DNA from: Pseudomonas siliginis
GTDB lineage: Bacteria; Pseudomonadota; Gammaproteobacteria; Pseudomonadales; Pseudomonadaceae
Length of the DNA: 64,000 nt
Assembly: GCF_019145195.1 (NCBI RefSeq)
Contig: NZ_JAHSTW010000003.1
Location: 124,001-188,000 of the forward strand
Direction of reading: 5' to 3'
Under the pieces are notes generated by a model. It was not told the origin of the DNA. It saw only the letters and a program-made list of their open reading frames with translations, and made no database searches. Both the position numbers and the translations under genes were made by a program. Shown piece by piece: positions 1 through 7,105 of this stretch; the stretch's first letter is position 1; every line of letters starts with the position of its first letter.

Positions 1-153
1 CTGGAAGTCGATTTCCCCGGCATGCCACGGCTGTATGGCTTGATCCTGAATCAGGCAGAACGGTTCATAGCCTTTGAAATTGACACCGACAGTGATCACC
101 AATGCGTGGAAACTGTAGAGCGATGGGAAGATGTAACTTCCATTCAGAACCAT
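1..153 (-). CDS. Partial hypothetical protein, N-terminal end, runs off the window
   Basis: A minus-strand frame starts at ATG 153 and stays open to the first base, giving 51 residues rich in aromatic and aliphatic residues (starts MVLNGSYIFPS). About 60% of its third codon positions are G or C. A competing plus-strand frame at 22-231 reaches only about half and uses rarer codons such as AGA and ATA, so the minus frame is the better guess. No strong ribosome binding site is visible and I do not recognise the family. It could be part of a longer gene or a decayed one. Confidence 0.3.
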   Translation of the reverse strand, partial: MVLNGSYIFPSLYSFHALVITVGVNFKGYEPFCLIQDQAIQPWHAGEIDFQ

Positions 154-474
154 GCAGTTTCCCAGCGCGGCACTGGTAGAGGTTTCGCTGTAATTGCTCT
201 TCAGGTCAGACGGGAAATTTCAGGATCGTGACAGGCAAGGATCGCCGGTAACCTAAGCACAATCCCCTTGTAGGACTGAGCCTGCTCGCGATGACGCCAG
301 CCCATTCACAGCCACATAAACAGAAAACCCTCAGCCCGTTTAAACAGTAACTCCAGCCTTAAGCAAACGGCTACAACGCCTTGCGTCATTCCCTACGACT
401 ACGCCAGAATCCGCCGGCTTGTGCGTCTAGGTCGCGGGTTCTATCGTCTGTCGGTCGCTGAAAAACAGTGATCG
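154..474. other. Gene-poor stretch with one REP-like remnant
   Basis: No convincing gene is seen here. Around 268-290 the sequence GAGCCTGCTCGCGA matches the core of the REP palindromes found elsewhere in the window, but its partner arm is missing, so it is a degenerate single REP. The right part leads into the structured leader of the DUF6124 gene. Confidence 0.4.
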
Positions 475-665
475 GGTTTGGTAGCCCGCCATAACTAGTC
501 GCATCGCGCACCGTTCGCAGACCGGCTTCAGGTCGCTGCTCAATGGTGGCCATGCGCAGGACACCTTCGGGTGTGCCGGTTCCTAGTTACCGGTCTACCA
601 ACCCGCGTATGGCCGCCACCTTCGTTTGGTAGCGAATGTGAAGGCTCCTTTTAGCTAACTAGGAG
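475..665 (+). promoter_or_regulatory. Structured 5' leader with alternative helices upstream of the DUF6124 gene
   Basis: Several complementary segments are visible. GGTTTGGTAG (475-484) pairs with CTACCAACC (595-603). TAACTAG (492-498) pairs with CTAGTTA (583-589). ACACC-TTCG-GGTGT (561-574) is a tight UUCG hairpin. CCGGT (576-580) can instead pair with ACCGG (589-593). A second TTTGGTAGC copy at 625-633 repeats the one at 477-485, so CTACCAA can pair with either. CTCCT (645-649) is complementary to the Shine-Dalgarno AGGAG (661-665). The mutually exclusive pairings and the hideable ribosome binding site suggest a cis-regulatory RNA. That function is inferred and no Rfam family is claimed. 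Confidence 0.5.
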
Positions 666-672
666 TTTCACC

Positions 673-1032
673 ATGTTCAAAGTCACACCCAATCCCCCAA
701 CCACCGACCCCGCATCGCCCAACGAATCCAGCGCCTCGAAAAAGCTTCACGAAGCCGCCGAACGCGCCCTCGATCACTACCTCGGCCCCGCCGAAATCCT
801 GGCCAGCACCAACACTCCGGAACAGATGTTCCTCGCCAATCCGAAATACGACACCGAATCCCTGCTGGCCAACGCCAGCGAATCCCTCGGCTCGGCCACC
901 ACCTTGCTCCACGACTTCGCCGCGCTGCTCGACAACCCGCGCCGCAAGACGCTGCTGGGCATTGCCCAGGTCGTCATGCTCGGCGAAATCGCGGTCAATC
1001 AGGCTTTGGACAAAGTCGAAATAGCCAAATAA
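673..1032 (+). CDS. DUF6124 (former DUF3077) family protein
   Basis: This 119-residue soluble, acidic-to-neutral protein resembles the Pseudomonas DUF6124 family: a MFKVTPNPP start, a disordered Pro/Ser-rich N-terminus of about 25 residues, then two predicted helical stretches with LLANASESLGSA near the middle and a C-terminal GEIAVNQALDKVE helix. The family has no established function, and members are typically short and present in several copies per genome. The start is set by AGGAG at 661-665, seven bases before the ATG. It stands alone behind a long structured leader, which suggests post-transcriptional control. A weak hairpin (1040-1048 with 1057-1065, one mismatch) follows the stop but lacks a T run. 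Confidence 0.75.
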   Translation: MFKVTPNPPTTDPASPNESSASKKLHEAAERALDHYLGPAEILASTNTPEQMFLANPKYDTESLLANASESLGSATTLLHDFAALLDNPRRKTLLGIAQVVMLGEIAVNQALDKVEIAK

Positions 1033-1586
1033 CCCGCAATGCGACGAGCGCAAAACCTCATCGCAATCCCCGGGCGCGCCATGGCTGGCACACGGCCACG
1101 GCTTGCACCACCCGGGCTCGACTGTCACCCTTCGGGCCGTTCTTCAAGGATCAGAACAAGGAATCAAGGATTGAGTGGTTACGTTCCAAACCCGCCGAAA
1201 AACTACCGCTACGAACAAGGTCGAACGTTTCTGCGAGCCGGGGGAGGGAGCGCCAGCGGCGCTGAACCAAATGACGACAAAGAATCCGCGCGCGGTTGGG
1301 TAGGTTGGGAGGTACGGGGAAACAGGTTATTGGCGCAGATCTGCTCAAGCGAATTTTCGTACGCTGGCAATCTATGTACGCCCTGCCATGACCACAAGCA
1401 CCAGACTCAGGACGCTGGCGGAATTCTTACGAACGGAGCTGGAGGTAACTGCGATTTATCTCTACAAGGGTGAAATAGGAAGCTATGCCCAGGTAGACCT
1501 CGAGAGCCTGCAATTCTGCTGATCCGGTATCGAGCCGGGGGCGATAAGCAGGACTCGCCAACCAAGAGTCCCGCCACCACATCCCC
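1033..1586. other. Gene-poor stretch with two short coupled coding-like frames
   Basis: No full gene is supported. Two short plus-strand frames look coding-like: one open from about 1280 and ending at TGA 1389-1391 (last residues FVRWQSMYALP), and one starting at ATG 1388 that overlaps it by ATGA. They have no clear ribosome binding sites. The rest looks like decayed sequence. A longer open frame at 1039-1473 has odd composition and is rejected. Confidence 0.35.
1388..1522 (+). pseudogene. Short coupled open frame, possible gene remnant
   Basis: This 44-residue frame (starts MTTSTRLRTLAEFL, ends ESLQFC) begins inside the stop codon of another short coding-like frame (ATGA overlap at 1388-1391), the arrangement usual for translationally coupled genes. 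Residues 5-19 would form an amphipathic helix. There is no Shine-Dalgarno and no recognisable family. It may be a remnant of a phage or accessory gene pair, or a chance frame. Confidence 0.25.
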
Positions 1587-2546
1587 TCAAACCTCAGCCT
1601 TCACCCCAACCTTCACCGGCGCTTTGCGATACGTCAGCAGAACAATCCCGCTCACCACAATCACGCCACCGATGATCTGTCCTCTGCTGAGCATCTGATC
1701 CAGCACAATCCAGCCCATCAACAACGTCGCCAATGGCTCAATGTTCATCACCGGTGCGTTGCGTGGCATGTCCAGCCTGGGCACGGAAATGAACAACACA
1801 ATGAAGCCGGTCCCATAGAGCACGACGAGCGTGGCAAGGGCCAGCCAGCCGGTTGAGGTGGCGGGGAGGTTGAGTCCGCCGGGGAGGGCGCCGGTCAGGC
1901 CGGCCAGGTTAACGCTGCTGAACACGATGAAGATGGTCAGCAGGCTGCGCACCGAGCCGCGCACTTGCGACAGCTTGTGATCAGTGATCCACAGCGCGCA
2001 GGCGAATACGCTGGCCGCGCAGAAGGCGAGTGCAACGCCCAGTAGCCATTCCGGGCCGACACTCGCGCTGTCTGACAGACGTCCGGGGACGTCCAGTACG
2101 AACACCAATCCCACGAGAATCAAGCCCATCAACATCGCGGTGCGTGCGCTTGGTCGTGGGCCGCCCAGCGCCCAGGTCAGCAAGGCCAGCAGGATCGGAA
2201 ACACGTTGGCCACCAGTAGCGCCAAAGCAACCGGCACCCGTGCTACGGCGGAGTACAGGCACAGGCTCTGCGCGGTGATCAACAGCCCCAACAGTAATTG
2301 CCAACGCCAGGCGCCCGCCGGCAGGCGCAGGCTTTGTCGTTGCCACAGCACCAGAATGGCAAGCACCAGCAGGGTCCCGCCGGAGCGCATCAGAATCGCC
2401 AGCAACACGCCCGCGCCATCATCAAAAGCCACCCGTGCCGCGACGTGGTTGCCGGCGAACGCACAACCCATGCACAACAGAATGATCACGGCGAGATAAC
2501 GGGGGAAGGGCGGCGATACGGTTGGCGCAAACTCAGGACGGGACAT
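1587..2546 (-). CDS. DMT-superfamily transporter (EamA family)
   Basis: An inner-membrane permease of about 319 residues with ten hydrophobic segments arranged as two EamA repeats, typical of drug/metabolite or amino-acid exporters. Visible features are the early Gly-rich 'FAGNHVAARVAF' loop and a second-half segment near the C-terminus (IVLDQMLSRGQIIGGVIVVSGIVLLTYRK). I chose ATG 2546 (MSRPEFAPTV) because it fits the family's usual length; an upstream frame to 2645 adds a non-membrane stretch. Substrate cannot be told from sequence. It is a single gene with a candidate operator just upstream at 2597-2609. Confidence 0.85.
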   Translation of the reverse strand: MSRPEFAPTVSPPFPRYLAVIILLCMGCAFAGNHVAARVAFDDGAGVLLAILMRSGGTLLVLAILVLWQRQSLRLPAGAWRWQLLLGLLITAQSLCLYSAVARVPVALALLVANVFPILLALLTWALGGPRPSARTAMLMGLILVGLVFVLDVPGRLSDSASVGPEWLLGVALAFCAASVFACALWITDHKLSQVRGSVRSLLTIFIVFSSVNLAGLTGALPGGLNLPATSTGWLALATLVVLYGTGFIVLFISVPRLDMPRNAPVMNIEPLATLLMGWIVLDQMLSRGQIIGGVIVVSGIVLLTYRKAPVKVGVKAEV

Positions 2547-2596
2547 GGCAGGTCTCAAAAATGATAGCCACTCGGGGTGGCTCAGGTTTTTATTAT

Positions 2597-2609
2597 GTTG
2601 TCGTACAAC
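2597..2609. promoter_or_regulatory. Candidate GntR/FadR-type operator upstream of the EamA gene
   Basis: GTTGT-CGT-ACAAC is a perfect 5-bp-arm dyad (2597-2601 and 2605-2609), about 50 bp upstream of the transporter start. TTGT-N3-ACAA is the usual shape of operators for FadR/FCD-type GntR regulators. No GntR gene lies in this window, so the regulator would act from elsewhere. Confidence 0.35.
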
Positions 2610-2714
2610 TGCCAGATTTGTACCGTAATTGAGCAGGGGCGGCAAGCTTGAAGGGCTTGATAAACCGCTTGGGCGTGATGCTGTTTGAGTTTAAGAGATC
2701 GTATAACCTGCCTG

Positions 2715-3641
2715 CTAGGCACGAGCATCGAGGCGAGTTGCCCACCCATCCTCTCGAGCCTGACCGACCAGAAAATCCACAAAAGCCCGGGTTTTTGCCG
2801 GCAACAGTTTCTGGCTGGAAAAGTACAAATAGATCTGCCCTGCATCGACATACCAATCGGGCAAAACCCTTTCCAGCGTACCGTCCTGCAGATAAGGCAA
2901 AACATCCGGAACTGCCAACAGCGCAACCCCCAACCCCAGTCGGGCGCACTGACACAGCGCTTGCGGATCGTTGACCAACAGGCGCGGCGCCAACTCCAGC
3001 GGTGCCCGTTGCCCGTCGGGCCCTTGCAGCATCCAGCTGCGCACCTTGCCGGTCTGCACCGAGCGTATGGCCAGATGATCCAGCGTCGCCAGCTCTTCGA
3101 TGTGCCGGATGCGCTTGTGTGCCGAGAGGTATTCCTTCGATGCCACCAGAATCAGATGCGCCGGGGCGATGGCTCTGGCGACCACACCTTGTGCGAGTTC
3201 AATGCCGCCACCGATGGCCGCATCAAATCCATCCGCGATGAGATCGACCTGGCGATTGTCGACGTGCCATTCAGGGGTCACGGCGGGGTATTGCTTGAGA
3301 AACTCGGGCATCAGCGGCAGCAGAAAATCCCTGGCGAAACCGGGTGCTGCGCTCAGACGCAAAAGCCCTGAAGGCTCTCCGGCATTGCCGGCCACATCGG
3401 CAATCGCCGCTTGAACACTTTCCAGTCCCGAACCGACGTTGGCCAGAAAGCGTTCTCCCGCTTCGGTCAGCGTGAGTTTGCGCGTGCTGCGCTGAAACAA
3501 GCGTACGCCGAGGTTGGCCTCCAGCTGCGCGACATTGCGACTGACCGCCGCGGGCGTCAGACCCAGGCGCCGCGCCGCCGCAGAGAAGCTTCCCGCCTCG
3601 GCGCTGCGCACAAATGAGAGCAAATTGCCTAAGGTTTCCAT
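2715..3641 (-). CDS. LysR-family transcriptional regulator
   Basis: A 308-residue LysR protein. Residues 1-60 form the winged helix-turn-helix (AARRLGLTPAAVSRNVAQLE, then LGVRLFQRSTRKLTLTEAG), and residues about 90-295 are the periplasmic-binding-like effector domain. It is divergent from an SDR gene at 3754, and the intervening 112 bp contains a perfect dyad at 3683-3701, the classic layout for a LysR protein controlling itself and its neighbour. The probable target is the SDR plus NADP-binding reductase operon. The effector is unknown. Confidence 0.9.
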   Translation of the reverse strand: METLGNLLSFVRSAEAGSFSAAARRLGLTPAAVSRNVAQLEANLGVRLFQRSTRKLTLTEAGERFLANVGSGLESVQAAIADVAGNAGEPSGLLRLSAAPGFARDFLLPLMPEFLKQYPAVTPEWHVDNRQVDLIADGFDAAIGGGIELAQGVVARAIAPAHLILVASKEYLSAHKRIRHIEELATLDHLAIRSVQTGKVRSWMLQGPDGQRAPLELAPRLLVNDPQALCQCARLGLGVALLAVPDVLPYLQDGTLERVLPDWYVDAGQIYLYFSSQKLLPAKTRAFVDFLVGQAREDGWATRLDARA

Positions 3642-3682
3642 CTGCGCACCTTCAATGAATGATTGAAAGTGATTCTAGGTGG

Positions 3683-3701
3683 CTTCCACTACTGGTGGAA
3701 G
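3683..3701. promoter_or_regulatory. Candidate LysR operator in the divergent promoter
   Basis: CTTCCAC (3683-3689) and GTGGAAG (3695-3701) form a perfect 7-bp inverted repeat around a 5-bp spacer, midway between the LysR start (3641) and the SDR start (3754). It contains the T-N11-A spacing of LysR boxes. Function is inferred from position. Confidence 0.5.
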
Positions 3702-3753
3702 ATCAAAAGGCGTCTCATAGCCTCATCAACTTCAACCACCCAGAGGCTCGACC

Positions 3754-4506
3754 ATGAACACTTCCACGCTTCCACTGACCGGCAAAATCGCCATCGTTAC
3801 CGGTGGCTCACGCAGCATCGGCGCAGCAATCGCCAAACGGCTCGCGGCAGATGGAGCCACCGTCGCTATCACCTACAACGCATCGCCAGATCGCGCCGAA
3901 GCGGTCGTGCAGGAAATCGTTGCGGCGGGCGGCCAGGCTGTGGCGCTGGCGGCCGATGCGGGCAATCCCGAGGCTGTACGTGCAGCGATTGCCGAGGTTG
4001 CACAGCGTTTTGGCAAGATCGACATTCTGGTGAACAACGCTGGTATCAGCCTGCTCGGTGCCCCCGAGGACATCGCCTTTGAGGACTTTCAACGCATCCT
4101 TGCGGTGAACGTGACCGGCGTCTTCGTCGCCACTCAGCAAGCGCTCAAACACATGGGGCAGGGCGGTCGCATCATTCACATCGGCAGCTCGATGGTGCAA
4201 TACGCTGCGTTCGCTACCGCCTCCGTCTACACCCTGAGCAAAGGTGCGCTGACCGGTTTCAGTCGTGGACTGGTGCGCGATCTGGGGCCGCGCGGTATCA
4301 CTGTGAACACCGTCCATCCTGGCCCGACCGACAGCGACATGAACCCGGCCGACGGGCCTATTGCGGACTTCCTACGCCCGAACATCGCCATGGGGCGGTA
4401 CGGCGAGGGCAAGGATGTTGCCAGCGCGGTGGCGTACCTGGCCAGTGCAGAGGCAGGGTTTGTCACCGGCGCAGAATTAATCGTCGACGGCGGCTTCACA
4501 GCGTAA
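3754..4506 (+). CDS. SDR-family NAD(P)-dependent oxidoreductase
   Basis: A classical short-chain dehydrogenase of 250 residues. The nucleotide-binding TGGSRSIG is at residues 16-23, NNAG at 94-97, catalytic Ser at 145/146, and Tyr159 and Lys163 (YTLSK). The C-terminal ITGAELIVDGG-like tail is conserved as FVTGAELIVDGGF. It probably reduces a carbonyl or 3-oxoacyl-like substrate with NADP(H) in the cytoplasm. It is followed after 10 bp by a second NADP-binding reductase gene, so the two are co-transcribed and likely controlled by the divergent LysR gene. The exact substrate is unknown. Confidence 0.9.
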   Translation: MNTSTLPLTGKIAIVTGGSRSIGAAIAKRLAADGATVAITYNASPDRAEAVVQEIVAAGGQAVALAADAGNPEAVRAAIAEVAQRFGKIDILVNNAGISLLGAPEDIAFEDFQRILAVNVTGVFVATQQALKHMGQGGRIIHIGSSMVQYAAFATASVYTLSKGALTGFSRGLVRDLGPRGITVNTVHPGPTDSDMNPADGPIADFLRPNIAMGRYGEGKDVASAVAYLASAEAGFVTGAELIVDGGFTA

Positions 4507-4516
4507 GGAGAGCATC

Positions 4517-5110
4517 ATGACTATCAGCATCATCGGTACAGGCTCCATCGGCACCGCTATCGCTCGGTTGCTCGTCAACGCGGGCCTGCCGGTCAGCCTG
4601 GCCAACAGCCGCGGGCCGCAGAGCCTTGCCGATTTGGTCGGCGAATTGGGCCCACTGGCGCAAGCGGTGACGGCTCAGCAAGCCAGTCAGGCGGACATTG
4701 TTTTTCTGGCGGTGAACTGGTCGAAAATCCCCGACGCGGTACGCGATCTCGGGCCTTGGAATGGGCGCATCGTGATCGACGCCAACAACCCGATCGAGGC
4801 GCCACTGTTCAAACCGTTCGATCTGGGCGGCCAGCCGTCTTCGCAAGTGGTGGCGCAGATGCTGCCCGGTGCGCACGTGGTCAAGGCCTTCAACCATTTG
4901 CTCGCGGCTCTGCTGAGCGATCCCACCGCCGAGGGCGGCAAGCGGGTGCTGTTTTATTCCGGTGAAGATGCCACGAGCAAAACCAAGGTTGCAGAGCTGA
5001 TTACTCAACTGGGTTTTTACGGCATCGATCTGGGCGGTGTGCAGCAAGGAATGCTTGCGCAGTTTCCGGGCGGACCGCTGCCAGCCTTGAACCTGGTCAA
5101 ACATGGTTAA
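4517..5110 (+). CDS. NADPH-dependent F420-reductase-like (NAD(P)-binding) protein
   Basis: A 197-residue single Rossmann-domain protein. The dinucleotide fingerprint GTGSIG lies at residues 7-12, followed by ANSRGPQSL, as in the F420:NADP oxidoreductase-like family. Pseudomonads are not known to make F420, so it more likely acts as an NADPH-linked reductase of another carbonyl or flavin. GAHVVKAFNHL in the middle matches the family. The start has AAGGAG 10 bp upstream. It forms a two-gene operon with the SDR gene just before it and ends with a stem-loop at 5117-5134. Confidence 0.8.
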   Translation: MTISIIGTGSIGTAIARLLVNAGLPVSLANSRGPQSLADLVGELGPLAQAVTAQQASQADIVFLAVNWSKIPDAVRDLGPWNGRIVIDANNPIEAPLFKPFDLGGQPSSQVVAQMLPGAHVVKAFNHLLAALLSDPTAEGGKRVLFYSGEDATSKTKVAELITQLGFYGIDLGGVQQGMLAQFPGGPLPALNLVKHG

Positions 5111-5116
5111 TCGCTG

Positions 5117-5134
5117 AGCCCGGGCAACCGGGCT
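5117..5134 (+). terminator. Stem-loop after the SDR/reductase operon
   Basis: AGCCCGG-GCAA-CCGGGCT forms a perfect 7-bp stem with a GNRA-type loop, starting 7 bp after the stop codon. Only two T residues follow, so it is a weak intrinsic terminator or a 3'-end-protecting hairpin. Confidence 0.5.
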
Positions 5135-5310
5135 TCGCACACATACAATTTGAGGTATCAAAATGTCTGGCTCGAATTCGCCAAACACTGAAACGTAGCA
5201 GGCGATTCGATGCAGGAATACAAGCCCGCTCAGGCATGTCACGCACAAGCGCATATACTCGCTGAGGCGCTTTCGCTGCGAACTCCCAAAGAGACCTGTC
5301 AGGGCAGACG

Positions 5311-6951
5311 ATGATCGACAGAACGGACCCCCCGAATGAATCGGCCAGCGACGAGACGCTGGGTGCCACGCAGCCCGTAACTGCGCTGAATCTGCGTTGG
5401 CTGATTCTCTCCCTTGTACTGCTGTCTGTTCTGGCGACGTTGGGCAACAGCCTTGTCACAGCCTACCGCGTGCAGCGCGATGCCTTGGTTGATCATGCGC
5501 TGCAATCGAACAGTGCTTATGCAGCTAAGGTCGCCTCGAGCCTCGCTGAATTCATTCACTCGGCACAGAATCATCTGCGCTACAGCGCCGGTGAATTGGG
5601 CAAGGCCTGGGGTGCCCCCAGCGTCATGCGCGCCGAAGCGCTGCGCCTGCAAAAACAGGATGGCGATTTCAACTCGATCGCCATCATCGATAGCACTGCC
5701 AAGGTGCTGGAAGCGTACCCGGACACACTGCAAATCAACGGTTCAACGCTGCGTTCGGATGCCATTCTCAAAGCCATCGAGGCGAGGCGGCCGTTCATCA
5801 GCTCGGCGTACACATCGGCCGCCGGCAATCTCGTCATATTTATCTCCGAACCCGTTTACGACTCTGCTGAGCGTTACGTGGGCATCATTGGCGGTTCGGT
5901 TTATCTGCGCGAAGACAATGCACTGCATACCCTGATCAGCCGCCATTTCCAGCACGAAGGCACCTTTGCTTTTGTAGCGGATCAAGATCGCCAACTGCTT
6001 TTTCACCCTGAGGCGACGCGCATTGGCGACACCCTGGGCTGGAGCAAAACCGTGGATGCGGCGTTGCGTGGCGAGAGCGGCTCGATGAGCGTGCGTAATT
6101 ACAAGGGCGTGCCGATGCTGGCCGGATATGCTCAAGTGCCGGGCGTCGGTTGGGCCGTCGTCGCGCAGCAGCCGCGCGAGGTCAGTCTGGCGCCGCTCAA
6201 TACCTTGATGCGCGATGTTCTGCTGGGAATGCTGCCTGCCGCCCTGATCGGCTTCGTACTGATCTGGTTTGGCACCTTGCTGATCTGTCGCCCGCTTAAT
6301 CAGCTGTCGCGTATTGCCCGGCAGTTGTCAGCGCCCCAGGCCAGCGAGCAACTTCGCCACGTCAAGGCTTGGTATCACGAGGCGTTTTCCATCCGCCAGG
6401 CGATGCTTGCCGGCGTGCATTTGTTGCAAGCGAAGCTGGGCCACCTTAACCAGCAGGTGCTGACCGACCCCATGACCGGACTGGCCAATCGCAGAGCCAT
6501 GGATGAAGAGTTGCGCCGCCTTGAGCGCACCGGGCAGACATATTCGGTGTTATCGCTGGACATCGACCATTTCAAAAGGGTTAACGACACCTTTGGCCAC
6601 GACAAGGGCGATCTGGCGATCAAACAGGTCGCGCATACGCTGCAAACCTATTCCCGCGTCGGCGACTTGGCGTGCCGAGCCGGAGGAGAGGAGTTCCTGC
6701 TGATTTTGCCGCAAACCGATGTCGAGTCAGCCAGCGCCATCGCTGAGCGGATTCGTCACGCCATTGCGACCAGTGATATTCCAACCGTCGGGCGCATTAC
6801 CGCTTCGATCGGTGTGGCAACGTGTGAACACTCGCCGACCAATGCAGAAATCGTCCTGAAGAAAGCCGATGAATGCCTCTACCGCGCCAAACAGGGCGGG
6901 CGAAATCGAGTGGAATCGTCCGCGCGCACGACCTTGAATACTTGCACATGA
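5311..6951 (+). CDS. Membrane diguanylate cyclase with dCache sensor and GGDEF domain
   Basis: A 546-residue inner-membrane protein that should make cyclic di-GMP. One transmembrane helix lies at about 29-50, a periplasmic Cache-type sensor at about 51-300 and a second helix at about 304-325. A linker leads to the C-terminal GGDEF domain with LTDPMTGLANRR and the active-site GGEEF at 458-462. RVGD at 449-452, five residues before GGEEF, is the product-inhibition I-site, so feedback control is expected. It lies 154 bp before an EAL phosphodiesterase gene in the same direction, suggesting opposing control of one local c-di-GMP signal. The ligand is unknown, though Cache domains usually bind small organic molecules. 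Confidence 0.9.
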   Translation: MIDRTDPPNESASDETLGATQPVTALNLRWLILSLVLLSVLATLGNSLVTAYRVQRDALVDHALQSNSAYAAKVASSLAEFIHSAQNHLRYSAGELGKAWGAPSVMRAEALRLQKQDGDFNSIAIIDSTAKVLEAYPDTLQINGSTLRSDAILKAIEARRPFISSAYTSAAGNLVIFISEPVYDSAERYVGIIGGSVYLREDNALHTLISRHFQHEGTFAFVADQDRQLLFHPEATRIGDTLGWSKTVDAALRGESGSMSVRNYKGVPMLAGYAQVPGVGWAVVAQQPREVSLAPLNTLMRDVLLGMLPAALIGFVLIWFGTLLICRPLNQLSRIARQLSAPQASEQLRHVKAWYHEAFSIRQAMLAGVHLLQAKLGHLNQQVLTDPMTGLANRRAMDEELRRLERTGQTYSVLSLDIDHFKRVNDTFGHDKGDLAIKQVAHTLQTYSRVGDLACRAGGEEFLLILPQTDVESASAIAERIRHAIATSDIPTVGRITASIGVATCEHSPTNAEIVLKKADECLYRAKQGGRNRVESSARTTLNTCT

Positions 6952-7105
6952 GCCGCGCGATTGACGCACGTCAGCGATCCTTCAATCAGCGGACTGGCGT
7001 GTTGATTCTCCGTCGATTCCACGCTAAAAGCAGCGCTAGGTGCCGAGCAAACGGCGGGTCCAGTATTTGCGAAGACGTCACGGGCCAAATCATTCGGGCG
7101 GTGAA

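Noticed and set aside
22..231. A 69-residue plus-strand frame
   Set aside because: Third-position GC is low and rare codons are used; the minus-strand frame over the same bases fits this genome better.
1039..1473. A 144-residue open frame
   Set aside because: It has no ribosome site, an odd Gly/Arg/Pro mix and no family; better coding signals lie in other frames of the same stretch.
4496..5254. A 252-residue open frame opposite the NADP reductase gene
   Set aside because: It is a shadow of the plus-strand gene with its intact GTGSIG fold.
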